Part shown: piece after piece, positions 1 through 11,500 of the stretch
Position numbering within the stretch: the first letter of the stretch is position 1
Layout of the letters: each line of letters begins with the position of its first letter
NCBI RefSeq assembly: GCF_000003815.2
Contig: NC_049997.1
Location: 9,575,060-9,639,059 of the forward strand
Direction of reading: 5' to 3'
Origin: Branchiostoma floridae
Lineage: Eukaryota; Chordata; Leptocardii; Amphioxiformes; Branchiostomatidae
Length of the DNA stretch: 64,000 bases
Program-made: the position numbers and the translations under genes
Notes under the pieces: generated by a model
Seen by the model: only the letters and a program-made list of their open reading frames with translations
Told to the model about the DNA's origin: nothing
Databases searched by the model: none

Positions 1-181
1 AACAGACTGATAACAACAGCAGGGAAACTGCTGAGTTTACACAACAGGGGGCAACCAGTAATGCCTGGGGGCAAGGAAAATCAGGGACCAGCCATTTTAC
101 TAGCCTAAGGAGTAGGCTTGCCAGGGAATTCAAACCACTTACCTTGATCAAATCAAGATAAAGCCCAAGATACCAACTTAC

Positions 182-280
182 AGATATTTGTTAGCCTGGT
201 ATCCAGCCATATCATAGCTCTGAGTCTCTTCTGTAGAGTCAGGAGCTATAATATGGCTGGATACCAGGCTAGATATTTGT
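182..280. mobile_element. Short hairpin MITE with 10-bp target-site duplication
   Basis: A foldback element of about 79 bp. Its ends are inverted copies of AGCCTGGTATCCAGCC and the arms continue through an ATAGCTC motif. It is flanked on both sides by the direct repeat AGATATTTGT (182-191 and 271-280), a perfect 10-bp target-site duplication. Two relatives are in this window (about 32851-32920 and 35030-35137). Target duplications of 9-11 bp are typical of Mutator-like elements, so a MULE-type non-autonomous element is the best guess. Confidence 0.8.
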
Positions 281-1002
281 AGAGTGGACATAATGGAAGA
301 AAAATAAGGCACGAAACATGAAATGTTTACTCTTATTTTGTATTTCACTCAATCATGTATTTACAATTGTATTTTGCATTGTAAACAATGTTACAATTGT
401 GGATACGGACTTTTGATAGTGTATGAATATCCTTCAATCTATCTAACATGATAATTATCAAGTTGCTTTTCAGTAATTAGATTGCTGCCTGTTTTGCTCT
501 TTTAAGGTTTTAAACCAGCCAATAATTAGCGTAGGATTTGTAGGATATGTATAGGCAGTGCTATGACGTTATAGAGGCTTGAAATTGTATTCATTATACT
601 ATATTTAGAGTTTCGTGCAAGCATATTTTATTTTATGTACCCAAAATCTAAATGTACTTTTCTGCTTTGTACAGTCAAAACTGAAGACCACTCAAGAGGC
701 CAATGAAATCTGGTCTATGTTGATAGGTTGTCACTATAGACAGGATGCTGGTGTCAATCTTGTGTGAAAAATTATCTATGGGACCACCATAAAGTAGTCA
801 CATTGACCAGGTAGGTAGGTAGGTCCTTATGTAAAGGTACAGGTTTGACTGCAAGTGTGAGAAGTGATAATTAAGTAATAACGAAGCTCTAGTAGGACTA
901 TTAGACTTTACTGGTCAGCTTTACTAATTCTAGATTTTTTACTACTGACAACATCGTATCTGTAGAACATTATACCATCATATGTATGTATAATGGAAGT
1001 CA
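281..1002. other. Non-coding, with one dispersed repeat
   Basis: No gene is visible. Positions about 673-850 belong to a dispersed family built around 'GTCAAAACTG...GACCAC', also seen near 14200-14340, 14505-14555, 21890-21970, 46490-46850 and 63585-63665. The rest shows nothing recognisable. Confidence 0.5.
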
Positions 1003-1388
1003 TAAGGCCAGACCAATTTTATTTCTTGTTTCTCGTTTTTTTTAAAGAAAAAATTGGGTTGGTCGGTCGGAAAATAGATAGAAAAAAAACTATTGCAAAA
1101 AGTCGGGTAGGAGAGATCGAGGGGCTTACTCAAGTTACAGTTAATTCGGGGGTCCCTGGTAGCAAAACAGAAAGTTTGAAGAAAAATTACAAACGTACCA
1201 TCAAAAATAGGCACGTACAGCTACTGGAATTTGACGCCCATAGTTAATTTCAGAAAGGAGAGGCTGTGAGATTTTGTCAATACGAGGTGAGGCCATCAAT
1301 TTGAAAAGTTTTTTTGTTTTTTTTTCAGATCGGAAAAAATAGGGTCGGGAAATTCGAGAAAAAAGGAAATAAAATTGGTGTGGCCTAA
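1003..1388. mobile_element. Inverted-repeat element (TIR TAAGGCCAGACCAATTTTAT)
   Basis: The left end reads TAAGGCCAGACCAATTTTAT and the right end is its imperfect inverse (ATAAAATTGGTGTGGCCTAA), with poly-A/T-rich sub-terminal arms. End fragments of the same family occur at about 44190-44215 and 49400-49465. Short reading frames inside are by-products of the arms. It is a non-autonomous DNA transposon of unassigned superfamily. Confidence 0.65.
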
Positions 1389-1810
1389 GGTACAATGTAA
1401 CATTATATTTATAGTGTACATGTAGAATCTAAGAATGTAGGCTGCCAGTTGTCTGGACCACCCTTAAGCTAAGCCCTTCCCTATCCTTCCTAATGCCCAA
1501 TTTTCCAGAACAGCTACCAGTAACAAACAGTGTGTTTAGCATGTGTTCCAGCCATTATTCTCCTGGGTTTCCTGCCTTGGACAGGCTATTTGTGTAACCT
1601 GGATGTACATGTAAGAGACACCTCCCATTACAGGGGCTGTGGGGTGATGCGACCATTAATTCTGCTACATGGACGTTTATAGACCAGAACAGATTGCCTT
1701 GTTTACTTCCTACTGGGAAGGTTGATGACCAAGGTACATGTAGACAGGAAGGAAAGGGAGAGACTGGCAAAAGATTTTATCTGTTATGGGGGTCTTGTAA
1801 CAGATAAAAC
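1389..1810. other. Non-coding, nothing recognised
   Basis: Short reading frames on both strands overlap here, but none shows a protein family or splice context. No repeat was recognised. Confidence 0.4.
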
Positions 1811-2148
1811 GATCTACACACAGCTTTTCCCGATATCAGCGAGTCTACAACCTCTCGCCGACAGCTTTTTTCATCGTCTAGATGGAACTACTATATCGCC
1901 ATTACGATATCGGGAAAGGTCCGGACCATTCGTACGATACCTTACCGATAGCTTAGCAGGGGTCCCCGACAGCTTCGCGCGCGTGTAGATGCTTCCCGAC
2001 TTCGGGAAGGCTCATTAGCATATAACGCCATTTGGAAAATCGCGCTATATGTTTATGACTGCAAGCGCCATAGGTGTCCGGCCCCCTACGTTCTAGATCC
2101 CTCCCGACATCTCCACAGATATCGGTAAAAACTGTGTGTAGATGAGAT
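1811..2148. repeat. CpG-rich element with about 26-bp inverted ends
   Basis: The left end ATCTACACACAGCTTTTCCC followed by GATATC is mirrored on the right by GATATCGGTAAAAACTGTGT followed by GTAGAT. The interior is much richer in CpG than its AT-rich surroundings (for example CGCGCGCG near 1977) and holds further GATATCGGGAAA-type inverted motifs. The stretch just left of it, starting near 1785 with ATGGGGGTCTTGTAAC, resembles the heads of the repeats at 5553 and 6180. Confidence 0.55.
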
Positions 2149-2423
2149 GAGATACATGTACATGTATAGTTAGCTTAAACAAGTTCTAATTGTTACACTT
2201 ACATGTACTTATATAGCCCAAGGAGGTTGAATAAGGGCTTTATTCAATCTTGTTGTATAGCCATATTAGCCTATAGCAGACAGAAAGAAAGCTTTAATAG
2301 ACATTGTAAGTGCTGCATGTTTGTTTTTGTATCCAGTTGATGATAACAAATAAACTGTACTGATCAATTAATTCTTGAAAATCCATTAATATAATTCTAT
2401 TTTTCTAAAGCATCCTGTTTTTA

Positions 2424-2457
2424 CCAACCAACCAACCAACCAACAAACAAACAAACA
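2424..2457. repeat. (AACC)n/(AAAC)n simple repeat
   Basis: Tandem tetranucleotides ACCA grading into ACAA. Confidence 0.9.
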
Positions 2458-2699
2458 CTGATGAAAGTGTCACCTTCCAGCTAAGATGCCTGACTAACAA
2501 AAAATTAAACATTTCAATTGGAGTCTCTCTTAAACCTCAAATTTGATTTTTTTTTTAACAAGATAAAAAGGAAGAATGCAAAAAAACAAGGTATTTCCTT
2601 TGTTTTTATTAGACTTGGCAGAAATGTAACAAGATCAAACAAAGAAGACTGACCAAAAACCCTTCCACCAACTCTTCAATCTACTTGTGCAGTCACCTC

Positions 2700-2999
2700 T
2701 AAAAATACCAGCAGGCACATGTGGCTTCCATATGCCTGGTGATTGACAGGGCAGCAAGTGGAAGAATCTCCCCGGTTTCCATGGCAACGAGGGCACCGAG
2801 GGGCAGTCTGGGAACTCCAGATCAATCAGAAGTGAAGTTTTCAGACTGCCACCTCACAGCCCAGGACAACTGCCCTGGGGTTGCTGCAAGAGTCTGCCTG
2901 CCTTCCAAGACTTGCATGGGAAGGAAGAGGAATTCCCTGGAGTGATTTTCTCTCCCTGGATTATTGAGAGGGGAATTTCTTGCAAGTGCTGGACACTTG
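2700..2999 (+). other. Candidate non-coding first exon of the LRR-Ig gene
   Basis: A locally GC-richer block ends in a good donor (CACTTG|GTAAGT, GT at 3000-3001). It could splice to the acceptor TTTTTTATTTTACAG|GAGTG at 8475/8476, which lies 61 bases before the ATG of the LRR-Ig coding region. The exon's 5' end cannot be placed. This is an inference from splice signals only; the block contains reading frames on both strands that I take as incidental. Confidence 0.35.
2775..2788. promoter_or_regulatory. Candidate RFX X-box
   Basis: GTTTCCATGGCAAC is a near-palindromic match to the RFX X-box consensus (RYYNYY, 1-3 nt, RRNRAC). It lies within the putative first exon or promoter of the LRR-Ig gene. 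RFX sites often mark ciliary or immune genes, but function here is unproven. Confidence 0.45.
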
Positions 3000-5000
3000 G
3001 TAAGTCTCGCATTTCCAACATTTGTGACATTAGCCAGTTTTTTTTTAAGATTGTTACCGTAAACGATAAAGATATAAGTTGCATCTCTGTAGAGATAAGT
3101 TGAAAAGTTACAGAAGAATGTTGCTATAATATCAGTACAGTTTTTATGATATTTCTTTAATTAATGATCTTTTCAGACTAGAAATCATGAGGCATACATG
3201 TTTACAAATTTTAAAGAAAATAGAAACCGGTAGTGAATCAAGATAGAACTGAGCTGAACATTATTCATTGTGAAATTGTTTCAAGATTGGATCCTGTTGT
3301 AGATTATACGATTTGTGCATGCATAATACATGTAGCATACCATGATGGTTAGTCCAAATATTCTTTCTCTTTGGTGCTGTGACACAGACAAATAAAAACT
3401 GTTTCCATCCTTCAGCTGATTAATTACTGATCATGATTGCAAGAGACAAATTTACGTAGCTGTACAAAGATTGCAACCAAACCCCTAAACTTGAACCAAC
3501 ACATCCCAGACCTTAATTACTTACACCAGAAAGTTAGTATGTTTTTGAATAGCATTCTGTCTCACACGATAACTTGAGAGGGCCTAGATGAACTGTCTTG
3601 ATATCTGGTACATACGGTATGTGGGTAGGTCTTGATGAGACTTCAAAATGCTTAAAGATAGCACCATGACTATGGAACAGCAGTGGAACTTCCAATTGTG
3701 ATACCTAGTTGTTTTAAAAATGAATTGCAGTCAGGGTAATGTACACATGTTTTAATTGGTAAAGTCCTGCAAGTCAAATTTCATCTTATTCAAGCCATCA
3801 ATCCTTCCTTAGCATGCCACTGGCCACAGCTATAATTTCCAAACCTTTCATATATAACTGGCAAACTGATCCCTCTCCTTTTACATAACGGTTGACTACC
3901 AACACAATACTGTAAATGTACAAAAATATGTAGTTTCTATCTAAAACTTTAAGTAAAAGCGAAACTTTTTTTCTTTTTTTTTTTAAGGCAAAACACATTC
4001 ATTGTAGTGTTCTTGGATTCTGAAGACGGCTAAGATATTACAGCAACACTAAAGGCAAAGCATGTCACATTGTTGTAGCAACTTGAACTTCCTGTTATTG
4101 TACTGTCTTGGTAAGATCTTTGCAGTTGACTGCATCAAGGGTCTACTCTTCTGTCTTATTTTGTAACTTGAAGAAAGTCTTCTTCTGTTTGATCTGGCAG
4201 AATGTAGCAAGTGGTGGCCATCTGGGGGAGCCTTTTGGACTAGAGTGTGAACTTGTAGTTCAGCTTACAGGACTTTGCTAGTGGACCTTTGGTAACACGA
4301 GATGCTTGAACATCTGTTTGGACATATGGTAGTGAAGTATTACCTTGTAAGGGGAAATGGAGCAGTATATGGGATGAAAGGCTATTTATGGGCTATCTTT
4401 GCTGTAGAACATTTTACGACCACATGTTAAGATATAAACACAAGACTGAGTAGTGGTCAAGTGGATTATATAGACTCCCAGCCCAATTTCAATATCAATT
4501 GGCCTGTGTAGGCCCTGGAAACAGTTTGGCATCCAGTCAGACTGAGTCTACATGTATGTCTTCTGGGTCCTGAAGGCAGGAGTACTTAAGTTCCAATTTC
4601 AACCTGTCAAAGCTTTTTAGCCATTACTGTATGAGATGTTATTACTGAGTTATCTGACCAAAAGAGTAGAGGTCAATAACATACTATAACTGATTCAATT
4701 ACAGTCTGTTGTATTAGGGAAATCTATACATATTATACAGGAAGTTATGTTTGTGTACAAGAAGTCTTATCACAAAATCAAGTCTTATTATTAGGAAATC
4801 AAAAGTGTGGTGTTGCATAGGATTTTGGTTAAAGAAGTGATATGTACATTTGAAATATAGGCCCTCCTGACTGAGACAGATTTCTTCAAAGTATTCAAAT
4901 TCATTACCGTTGGTTGATTTTTGAGAAAAATTTGTGATTACAAGAGCAAGCTATTGAGTCTTATATACCTCCAATATGCTCTTTATATCTGTACAAGTGC

Positions 5001-5359
5001 AGGGCTCGAAATTCATTTTTGGGATTAGGTGCACTGGTGCACCCAGCTTAAAAAATTGGGTGCACCAAAAATTTTTTGGGTGCACCACTTAAATTTAAGT
5101 AGAATGTCAGAAAAAAATAATAACAAAACTTAGTAACAAGCTCTCAAATTATTAAATAAGTACCATGACTGACATTTTTATTATCTTTTTAACACTTAGA
5201 TGTCAAGAATATGATGTATACTAGTATACTTGATATCTTTTCATACATAAACCTAAGAAAATATTTGGGTGCACCCTGTGCACCCACTGAAAAAAATTGG
5301 GTGCACAGTTCTAATTTTGGGTGCACCTGGGTGCACATGTACCCAGTATTTCGAGCCCT
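5001..5359. mobile_element. Hairpin element with GGGTGCAC motifs
   Basis: The ends are AGGGCTCGAAAT and its inverse ATTTCGAGCCCT. The interior carries at least six direct GGGTGCAC octamers plus inverted copies, so it can fold into several alternative stem-loops. No coding potential is visible. It is a MITE-like element of unassigned class. Confidence 0.65.
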
Positions 5360-5552
5360 GAAGTGGTATGAAATTTTGCTACTAATGTTAGTATTCTAGC
5401 AAGTTGTTTTCAACCCATTTCTTCCTGAAACAGATGTCACTACTTAGAGCACACACTATCTATAGGTCCCTCAAGTCAAGAACCTTACACCATTTCATCA
5501 CCCCAGGTCTTCTGTAACCAGACAGGCATATCTAGCTATAGTATGAGGGTCA

Positions 5553-5736
5553 GTATGGGGGGTCCTGACAACGATTTACACTGAATTCAGGAGAACCCCC
5601 TACGTATTACGCTAAATCAAGGAAGGCAATTATGCTAAATTTCGTCACCTCGCTACGATTTACGTAGATAAGATGGTTTTCCCTACGAATTACGGGAAAT
5701 AAAATAGGCTGCCTACGCCTTACGGAAAAGAGCATG
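5553..5736. repeat. Iterated CpG-containing repeat, copy 1
   Basis: Starts with TATGGGGGGTCCTG, then about five degenerate iterations of an 'ACGaTTACg' core spaced by 'TGAATTCAGGAG'-like linkers, and ends near TTACGGAAAAGAG. A second copy in the same orientation, with the same head and tail, starts at 6180. Confidence 0.55.
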
Positions 5737-6179
5737 CAGACCCTCTAGTATAACACAGGACAAACATGTGATGGACATGTTGTTTGTAGGGGTGAGTGGT
5801 GCTGACATGGCCAGGCTAGCTGAAAGTCAAGAGAGACAATATCCAGGGGGTCTTATAATACAGAAAAGAGGCTTGCTAAATCAGATTCTTCAAAGCAATT
5901 TATTTTGGCTCTCACTCCAATTTATGTCAGGTCTAGACAGGAATAGATGAATTTCCTTGTGAAGTGGCTACCTCTGGAGCAAAGAATTAAAGGATGGTTG
6001 GGGAGATGGTACAAAAATGTGGAATACTTGCAGTTATTTGTCTGTGAGTCTCTTTTAAGGCCCAATCTTTGATCAAAGACCATGCAATCTCTTTCTCCTT
6101 CACCCCAAATTCAGTTGGCGCCAATGTGGTCAACCACATCCTGGCACTCTTCTGTACAGTGTCTGCAAAGAGGGTCTGC

Positions 6180-6346
6180 ATGGGGGGGTCTTGGTAACGC
6201 TTAACGGTGAATTCAGGAGGCCCGGTAACGCTTAACGGTAAATTCAGGAGGCGAAGAATATACCGATAACGCCTAACGGTGAATTAAGGAGGGTCTGTAA
6301 CGATTAACGGTGAATTAAAATGGCTCGTAACGCTTACCGGAAAAAG
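6180..6346. repeat. Iterated CpG-containing repeat, copy 2
   Basis: The head CATGGGGGGGTCTTG is followed by five iterations of 'TAACGcTTAACGGTGAATT' separated by AGGAGG-type linkers, and the tail is TTACCGGAAAAAGG. It is paralogous to 5553-5736. I do not recognise the family. Confidence 0.6.
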
Positions 6347-8536
6347 GCAAAATGTGCAATGTCAGTGATCCAGCAGCTGGCCTCCTGATTTTATAGGCTG
6401 TAAACTTCAAATCTCATCTACGTATTGTAACAACTTTCATAGCTGCAATTTACAAGAAAACTCTTTCAAGTTTATAGATATAGATTTGATCCATGTGCTA
6501 AAAAGTCACTGATCTACGAACAGCCAGACTGTTTCCTGGGCCTACACAAACCAGCTCTTGGCTTTAGGAGTACTCTAGGGCCAGACCCCAAGGAGATTTT
6601 ACCACAGACCCTTTAGTTCGACTCTAAGGGTCTAAATACATAGAACGTTATATATTATTACTTTTTTTTATTTAATAGACAGGCAAGATACATACACTTC
6701 TTTAGGCATACAGTTCAGCTGAGATCAGCACATTCCTTATCAAGCCAGATGTGTCAAGGTCAACTGTGGACAGCCCGTTTATTTTAGTAGGAAGGGCAAC
6801 CACAAATTGACATTGTAAGCTATTGGAAGAGGTCCTGTGAGGTGGTGACTGGGTCTTGTCAAAGTTGCTTGCTCTGACAATGCACTCTTACTAACTCTCT
6901 ACTAACAGGGAAAAGAAACAGATTTTTCTAAAAGGATTTGATATACATTTTTTGTACATCCTTGTTGTTCGCGGTATTGTTTAGGAATCTATTTAGCATA
7001 CTATTCAAAAATAACATGCAATGGTCAAATTCTTATTAATTAATCCTGGCTTAATTTTCATCATTCATATTCATTTTGTAGCCTGGTAAAATGTACTCCT
7101 TCAGTATACATTTAAATGCGTAAGATTCACATCAGGTGGTCATGGAAAAAGGATCAGAGAAAGCAGTTATTATTATTTGCTATTCAAAATCCCTTGAACA
7201 TTCAGTCACAGCAATTTTTTCTGCATTTTAGCAGTTTGTCAGGCCTTTATTTCCTATATTTAAAGTCTGTAAGTGTAACTTCATTGATAATTGACTGTCT
7301 AGACCCTAGACTATGATTGATAGTCTAGACAATGGAATTTCTCCAGACCTAGCTTCTTGTTGATATTTACCAAACAACAGTACTCATTTACTGGTCCCCG
7401 TCATTCTTTATCTAATCTTTGCTTTGAACAATCTCATTAAAAAAACACCTAATCAACAATTATATCATAGTGAAGCAACCGAGAGAGCATACTTAATTAA
7501 GCTACAATGCTGGCATACAGGCTACTGAAAAATGGACTGCAAAACTACATGTACAACATCTTCATAAAAAGCACTGGAACCGATCATTGCTTTATCGCTT
7601 TATACAGTGAATCTTAGTCATGTAGCACATAACACTGAATCTTTACAAAACTGTATTTGTAAACGTAAACTGACTTCCAAACATGATGACATGCTATATG
7701 ATGAACATGATGATGAAGATGAAACTTGACCACACGATTTGCTGAGGAAGAACATCTAAATTACACACTCTACTCTCCACATTTCACAGCCTGCCAACCA
7801 CACTTATCACTGCCACTGAGATATTTATCAGGGGAGGCCTAGTTACTGCCCACCCTGACAGGGAGGAGACATGGGATCTCTCATGTAACTGTTGAGATGT
7901 CAGGGGCCAGTGTTGTGCCCTCCTTTTACACTGATGGCCACCAGGCCTTGTTAGAGGTCATATGGAGGTGAGAGGGTGAACCACAGGGCAATGGCTCTAG
8001 CCACAAAATGTAGCTTTTTACCCACAGCAGTTTACGAAATGTCTTACTTGCTAACAATGCCTTCATAGTATCATACTCCAAAAGAAAACTGTATATTTTT
8101 ACCCTGCCTGTTTCAAGCTTGATTTTTTTCCATCCGAGCACTTAGTGTTTGGGAGTGCATGTTGTTGATTTTGGTTGCTGAAGCTGTCATTTGAAGCTTA
8201 CAAAAATATATTTTCGTCAATTTCATGTCAATGAAGTTCAGATTTTACAGATGGATGGGACAAAACATTCGTCCCAATAAGTAAATTTTTTACCCGGGAT
8301 GGAGGGACAGACCCTACACAACCCTGCTTTTTACATGTACCCTCAGCTATATTTCCAACAAATTTAAACTGTCAGACACAACCATTGTTTTCTAAAAAAA
8401 CTATGAACTCACAAATGCTGGTGAAAAAATGAATGCCATTAAATTTACAGTTTTTTCCCTTTTTTTATTTTACAGGAGTGACCAGCAGTGCAGATAGAGA
8501 TTACTCAGGCCTAAGGCTTCACCAAAGACGACAAAG

Positions 8537-11500
8537 ATGTGGAAGATCGTGGGCTTCATGCTCCTTGTAGCAGTACAAGTGAGCGTGGCACAGCGGCAGC
8601 CGGGTCGCGGCCGGGGCTCGGTAGCAGGGTGCCCTCAGGACTGCTTCTGTTATCCCAACAACGTGGCTTACTGCCGCAACATGGCGTCCATCCCCGTCGG
8701 GCTCAACCCGCGTACACGAGGACTCCTCATCGCGGACAGCTCCCTTACGACCATTCCCAAGAATGCCTTCATGGGTCTTCCTTACCTCATTGAGCTGAAC
8801 ATTACGGACAATCTCGTGTCAAGTATTCACCCAGACGCCTTCAATGGGCTGAAGAAACTCAAACGACTGGACCTGTCAAACAACAAGCTCAAGACCTTCC
8901 CTGGAGCTGCACTGGCCAAAATCAGCAAAGGACTAACATCTTTGAGCGTTGGTGGCAACTTGGTTGCAGGAAGTCTTAAGGCTGACAGCTTCAAGGATAT
9001 GGACGCTCTTGAGGTACTGTACATGTTCAATACCAATTTTACCACAATTCCAGATGGGCTCTTTGCCAGTCTGAAGAAACTTGCAGTACTGGATCTCTCC
9101 AAAAACAACTTTGAGTCTCTTCCAGAGGCAGCAATCAAGGGGCTTGACAACTTGAAGGAAATCATCATGTTTGGAAACCCGTTTGCCTGCAACAAAGACG
9201 CATCCTGGCTTAGTGGCTGGATCGAGAAGAACCCGCCTGAGATCGGTGCTGGTCCCACCTGTATGGATCCTCCACGTTTTGCTGGGTATGCTGCAGCTGC
9301 CCTCCCAAGTGAAGCACTTTCAGCAGAGTATGAGATGGTGACCATAGACTGCACGGTTGAAGCAACACCACCTCCAGAAGGGGACGGACGCCCTGCCCCC
9401 GTCCAGGCAGCCAGCATCAAAGGTCTCATCTGGAAGTGTCCGGGTACCACTGTCCTCAAAGCAGGTCAGTTTGAGGAGTACACTGACCTTGAGGAGCTGG
9501 ACATCAGTGGCAATGGCATTGTCGACATTGAACCTGGAGCATTCAGTTCCCTCAACAAGCTCAGAGTCCTCTACCTGAGCGGTAACTTGATGACGAGAAT
9601 GAAGGCTCCAGTGTTGAACGACCTCAAGAGTCTTGAGATCTTCGATGTGTCTGGCAACAAGTTTACTTACCTTCCAGCTGACATCAAAGAGCGACTGCCA
9701 AAGATAAAGTTCATCGTAGGCTACAATAATCCATGGTCTTGTGATTGCAACTTGGCTGCCAACATGGACTTGATTGCACACTACTTCCATGAAATTCCTG
9801 CCATCTGTGCTGCTCCCCAAGAGTTGGAAGGTCGGGAAGTGCGAGAAGTTCCTGAAGAGGCAATGATCTGCACCCCTCCAGTCATCACTTTCATTGACGA
9901 ATATGTGACTGTGAAGGAAGGTGGCGATGCTTTCCTGAACTGTGAGATATCTGGACTTCCTGTTCCACCCGCACGGTGGAAAACACCTGATGGCAAGGTT
10001 GTCACCATTGACGAACCAGTTGGAAACAAGGAGGTTCTTGGCAATGGAACCCTTTGGATCAAGAGTGTCACAGGTGATGACGGTGGTAACTATGTCTGCA
10101 TTGCTGATAATGGTGGTGGAATTGCAAGAGGTAACGCTACACTACGCGTTTGTCCCAAAGTTTGTCGCTGCCTGGATATTTTGACAGTCCACTGCTTTGA
10201 TGATGAGGTCTCAAAGATCCCATCGGACACACGTCTCTTCCTCATGCTGGGCACTGACCTGACTGAAGTCAAGAAGGGCCTGTTCAAAGACTTGAAGAAC
10301 TTGGAAGAGCTTGACCTTGACAATAATCAAATCACTGACATTGAAACTGGTTCATTTGAGGACCTCTCCAACCTACGACTGCTGTTCCTGTACAGGAATG
10401 CAATGGAAAAGCTTCAATCAGGTTTATTCAAGGGCATGACAAATCTCCTACAGATCTATCTGTCCTCAAACAACATCACCACAGTAGAGGACGGAGCATT
10501 CGAGGGCCTAGAAAACCTGCAGTTGATCCAGCTTCATAAGAATCAGATTGAACAGATTGGCGATGGTGCCTTCAAGGGACTTCCAACTCTCATCGACTTG
10601 GACCTCCACCTTAACAACCTCTCCATCATCCCAGGGAAGGCCATCTCCTCTCTGTCAAACCTAAAGCGGATACAACTCTTTGAAAACAGGATCACAATAG
10701 TCAAAGAAGATGACTTCAAGGATTTGGAAAACCTCCAGATGATATACCTGCAGAATAATTTCATCCAGGTGATTGAAAATGGCGCCTTTGCCAACCTTCC
10801 TGCCCTGCAGTGGTTGGATCTTTCCGGCAATGGCATCGTAGTCATTCCAGCAGGTGTTTTCAAAGGACTTGATGCGCTGCAACGCCTGGACTTGAGCAAC
10901 AATGCCCTCGTGACCTTACCTGCATCCCTCAGGACAGAGCTACCATCCCTCAAGTTTGTGATTGGAGCCGGAAACCCCTGGCACTGCGACTGTAACATGA
11001 TCGCCCTCCGAGGATGGTTCGGTTACTCCGCTGATCAACCTGCCCCACCAGGAGCTGGTCCGGTTTCAGGAGAGCCCCCATACAGGCCGTACTACGAGCC
11101 TGACCCTCTTCTCAACCAGGAGTTCGTACAGTATGCAGGCCAAGCACCCTTTGGTGGTCAATACGGTGGTGGTCAGTATGGAGGTGGACAGTACGGTGGT
11201 CAGTACGGTGGTGGACAGTACGGTGGTGGACAGTACGGTGGTGGACAGTACGGTGGTGGACAGTACGGTGGTGGTCAGTACGGTGGTGGTCAGTACGGTG
11301 GTGGTCAGTATGGTGGTCAGTACGGAGGTGGCCAGTATCAGTATGGTGCAGGTGGAGGCAGTTACGGTCAGCAGTACCAGTATGGCGCAGGAGGCGGTGG
11401 TTATGACTACAGCCAGCAGTATGGTGGATATGGTGGCCAACAGGGCGGAGGTTACGATTACAGTCAACAGTACGGCGGCGGTGCAGCCGGTGGGTCCTAC

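Larger units (their letters stand above)
3000..8475 (+). other. Putative intron 1 of the LRR-Ig gene
   Basis: A 5.5 kb stretch with no supportable coding exon on either strand. It holds the hairpin element at 5001-5359 and the two iterated repeats at 5553-5736 and 6180-6346. Near 8237-8315 is a fragment with inverted 'GGATGGRACA...GTCCC' motifs also found near 17880-17950. No TBC1D15 exon was found on the minus strand. Confidence 0.4.

Noticed and set aside
8827-9459. Long minus-strand reading frame (210 codons) opposite the LRR-Ig gene
   Set aside because: It is a frame shadow of the leucine-rich repeats on the opposite strand; no domain and no independent splice or promoter signal.
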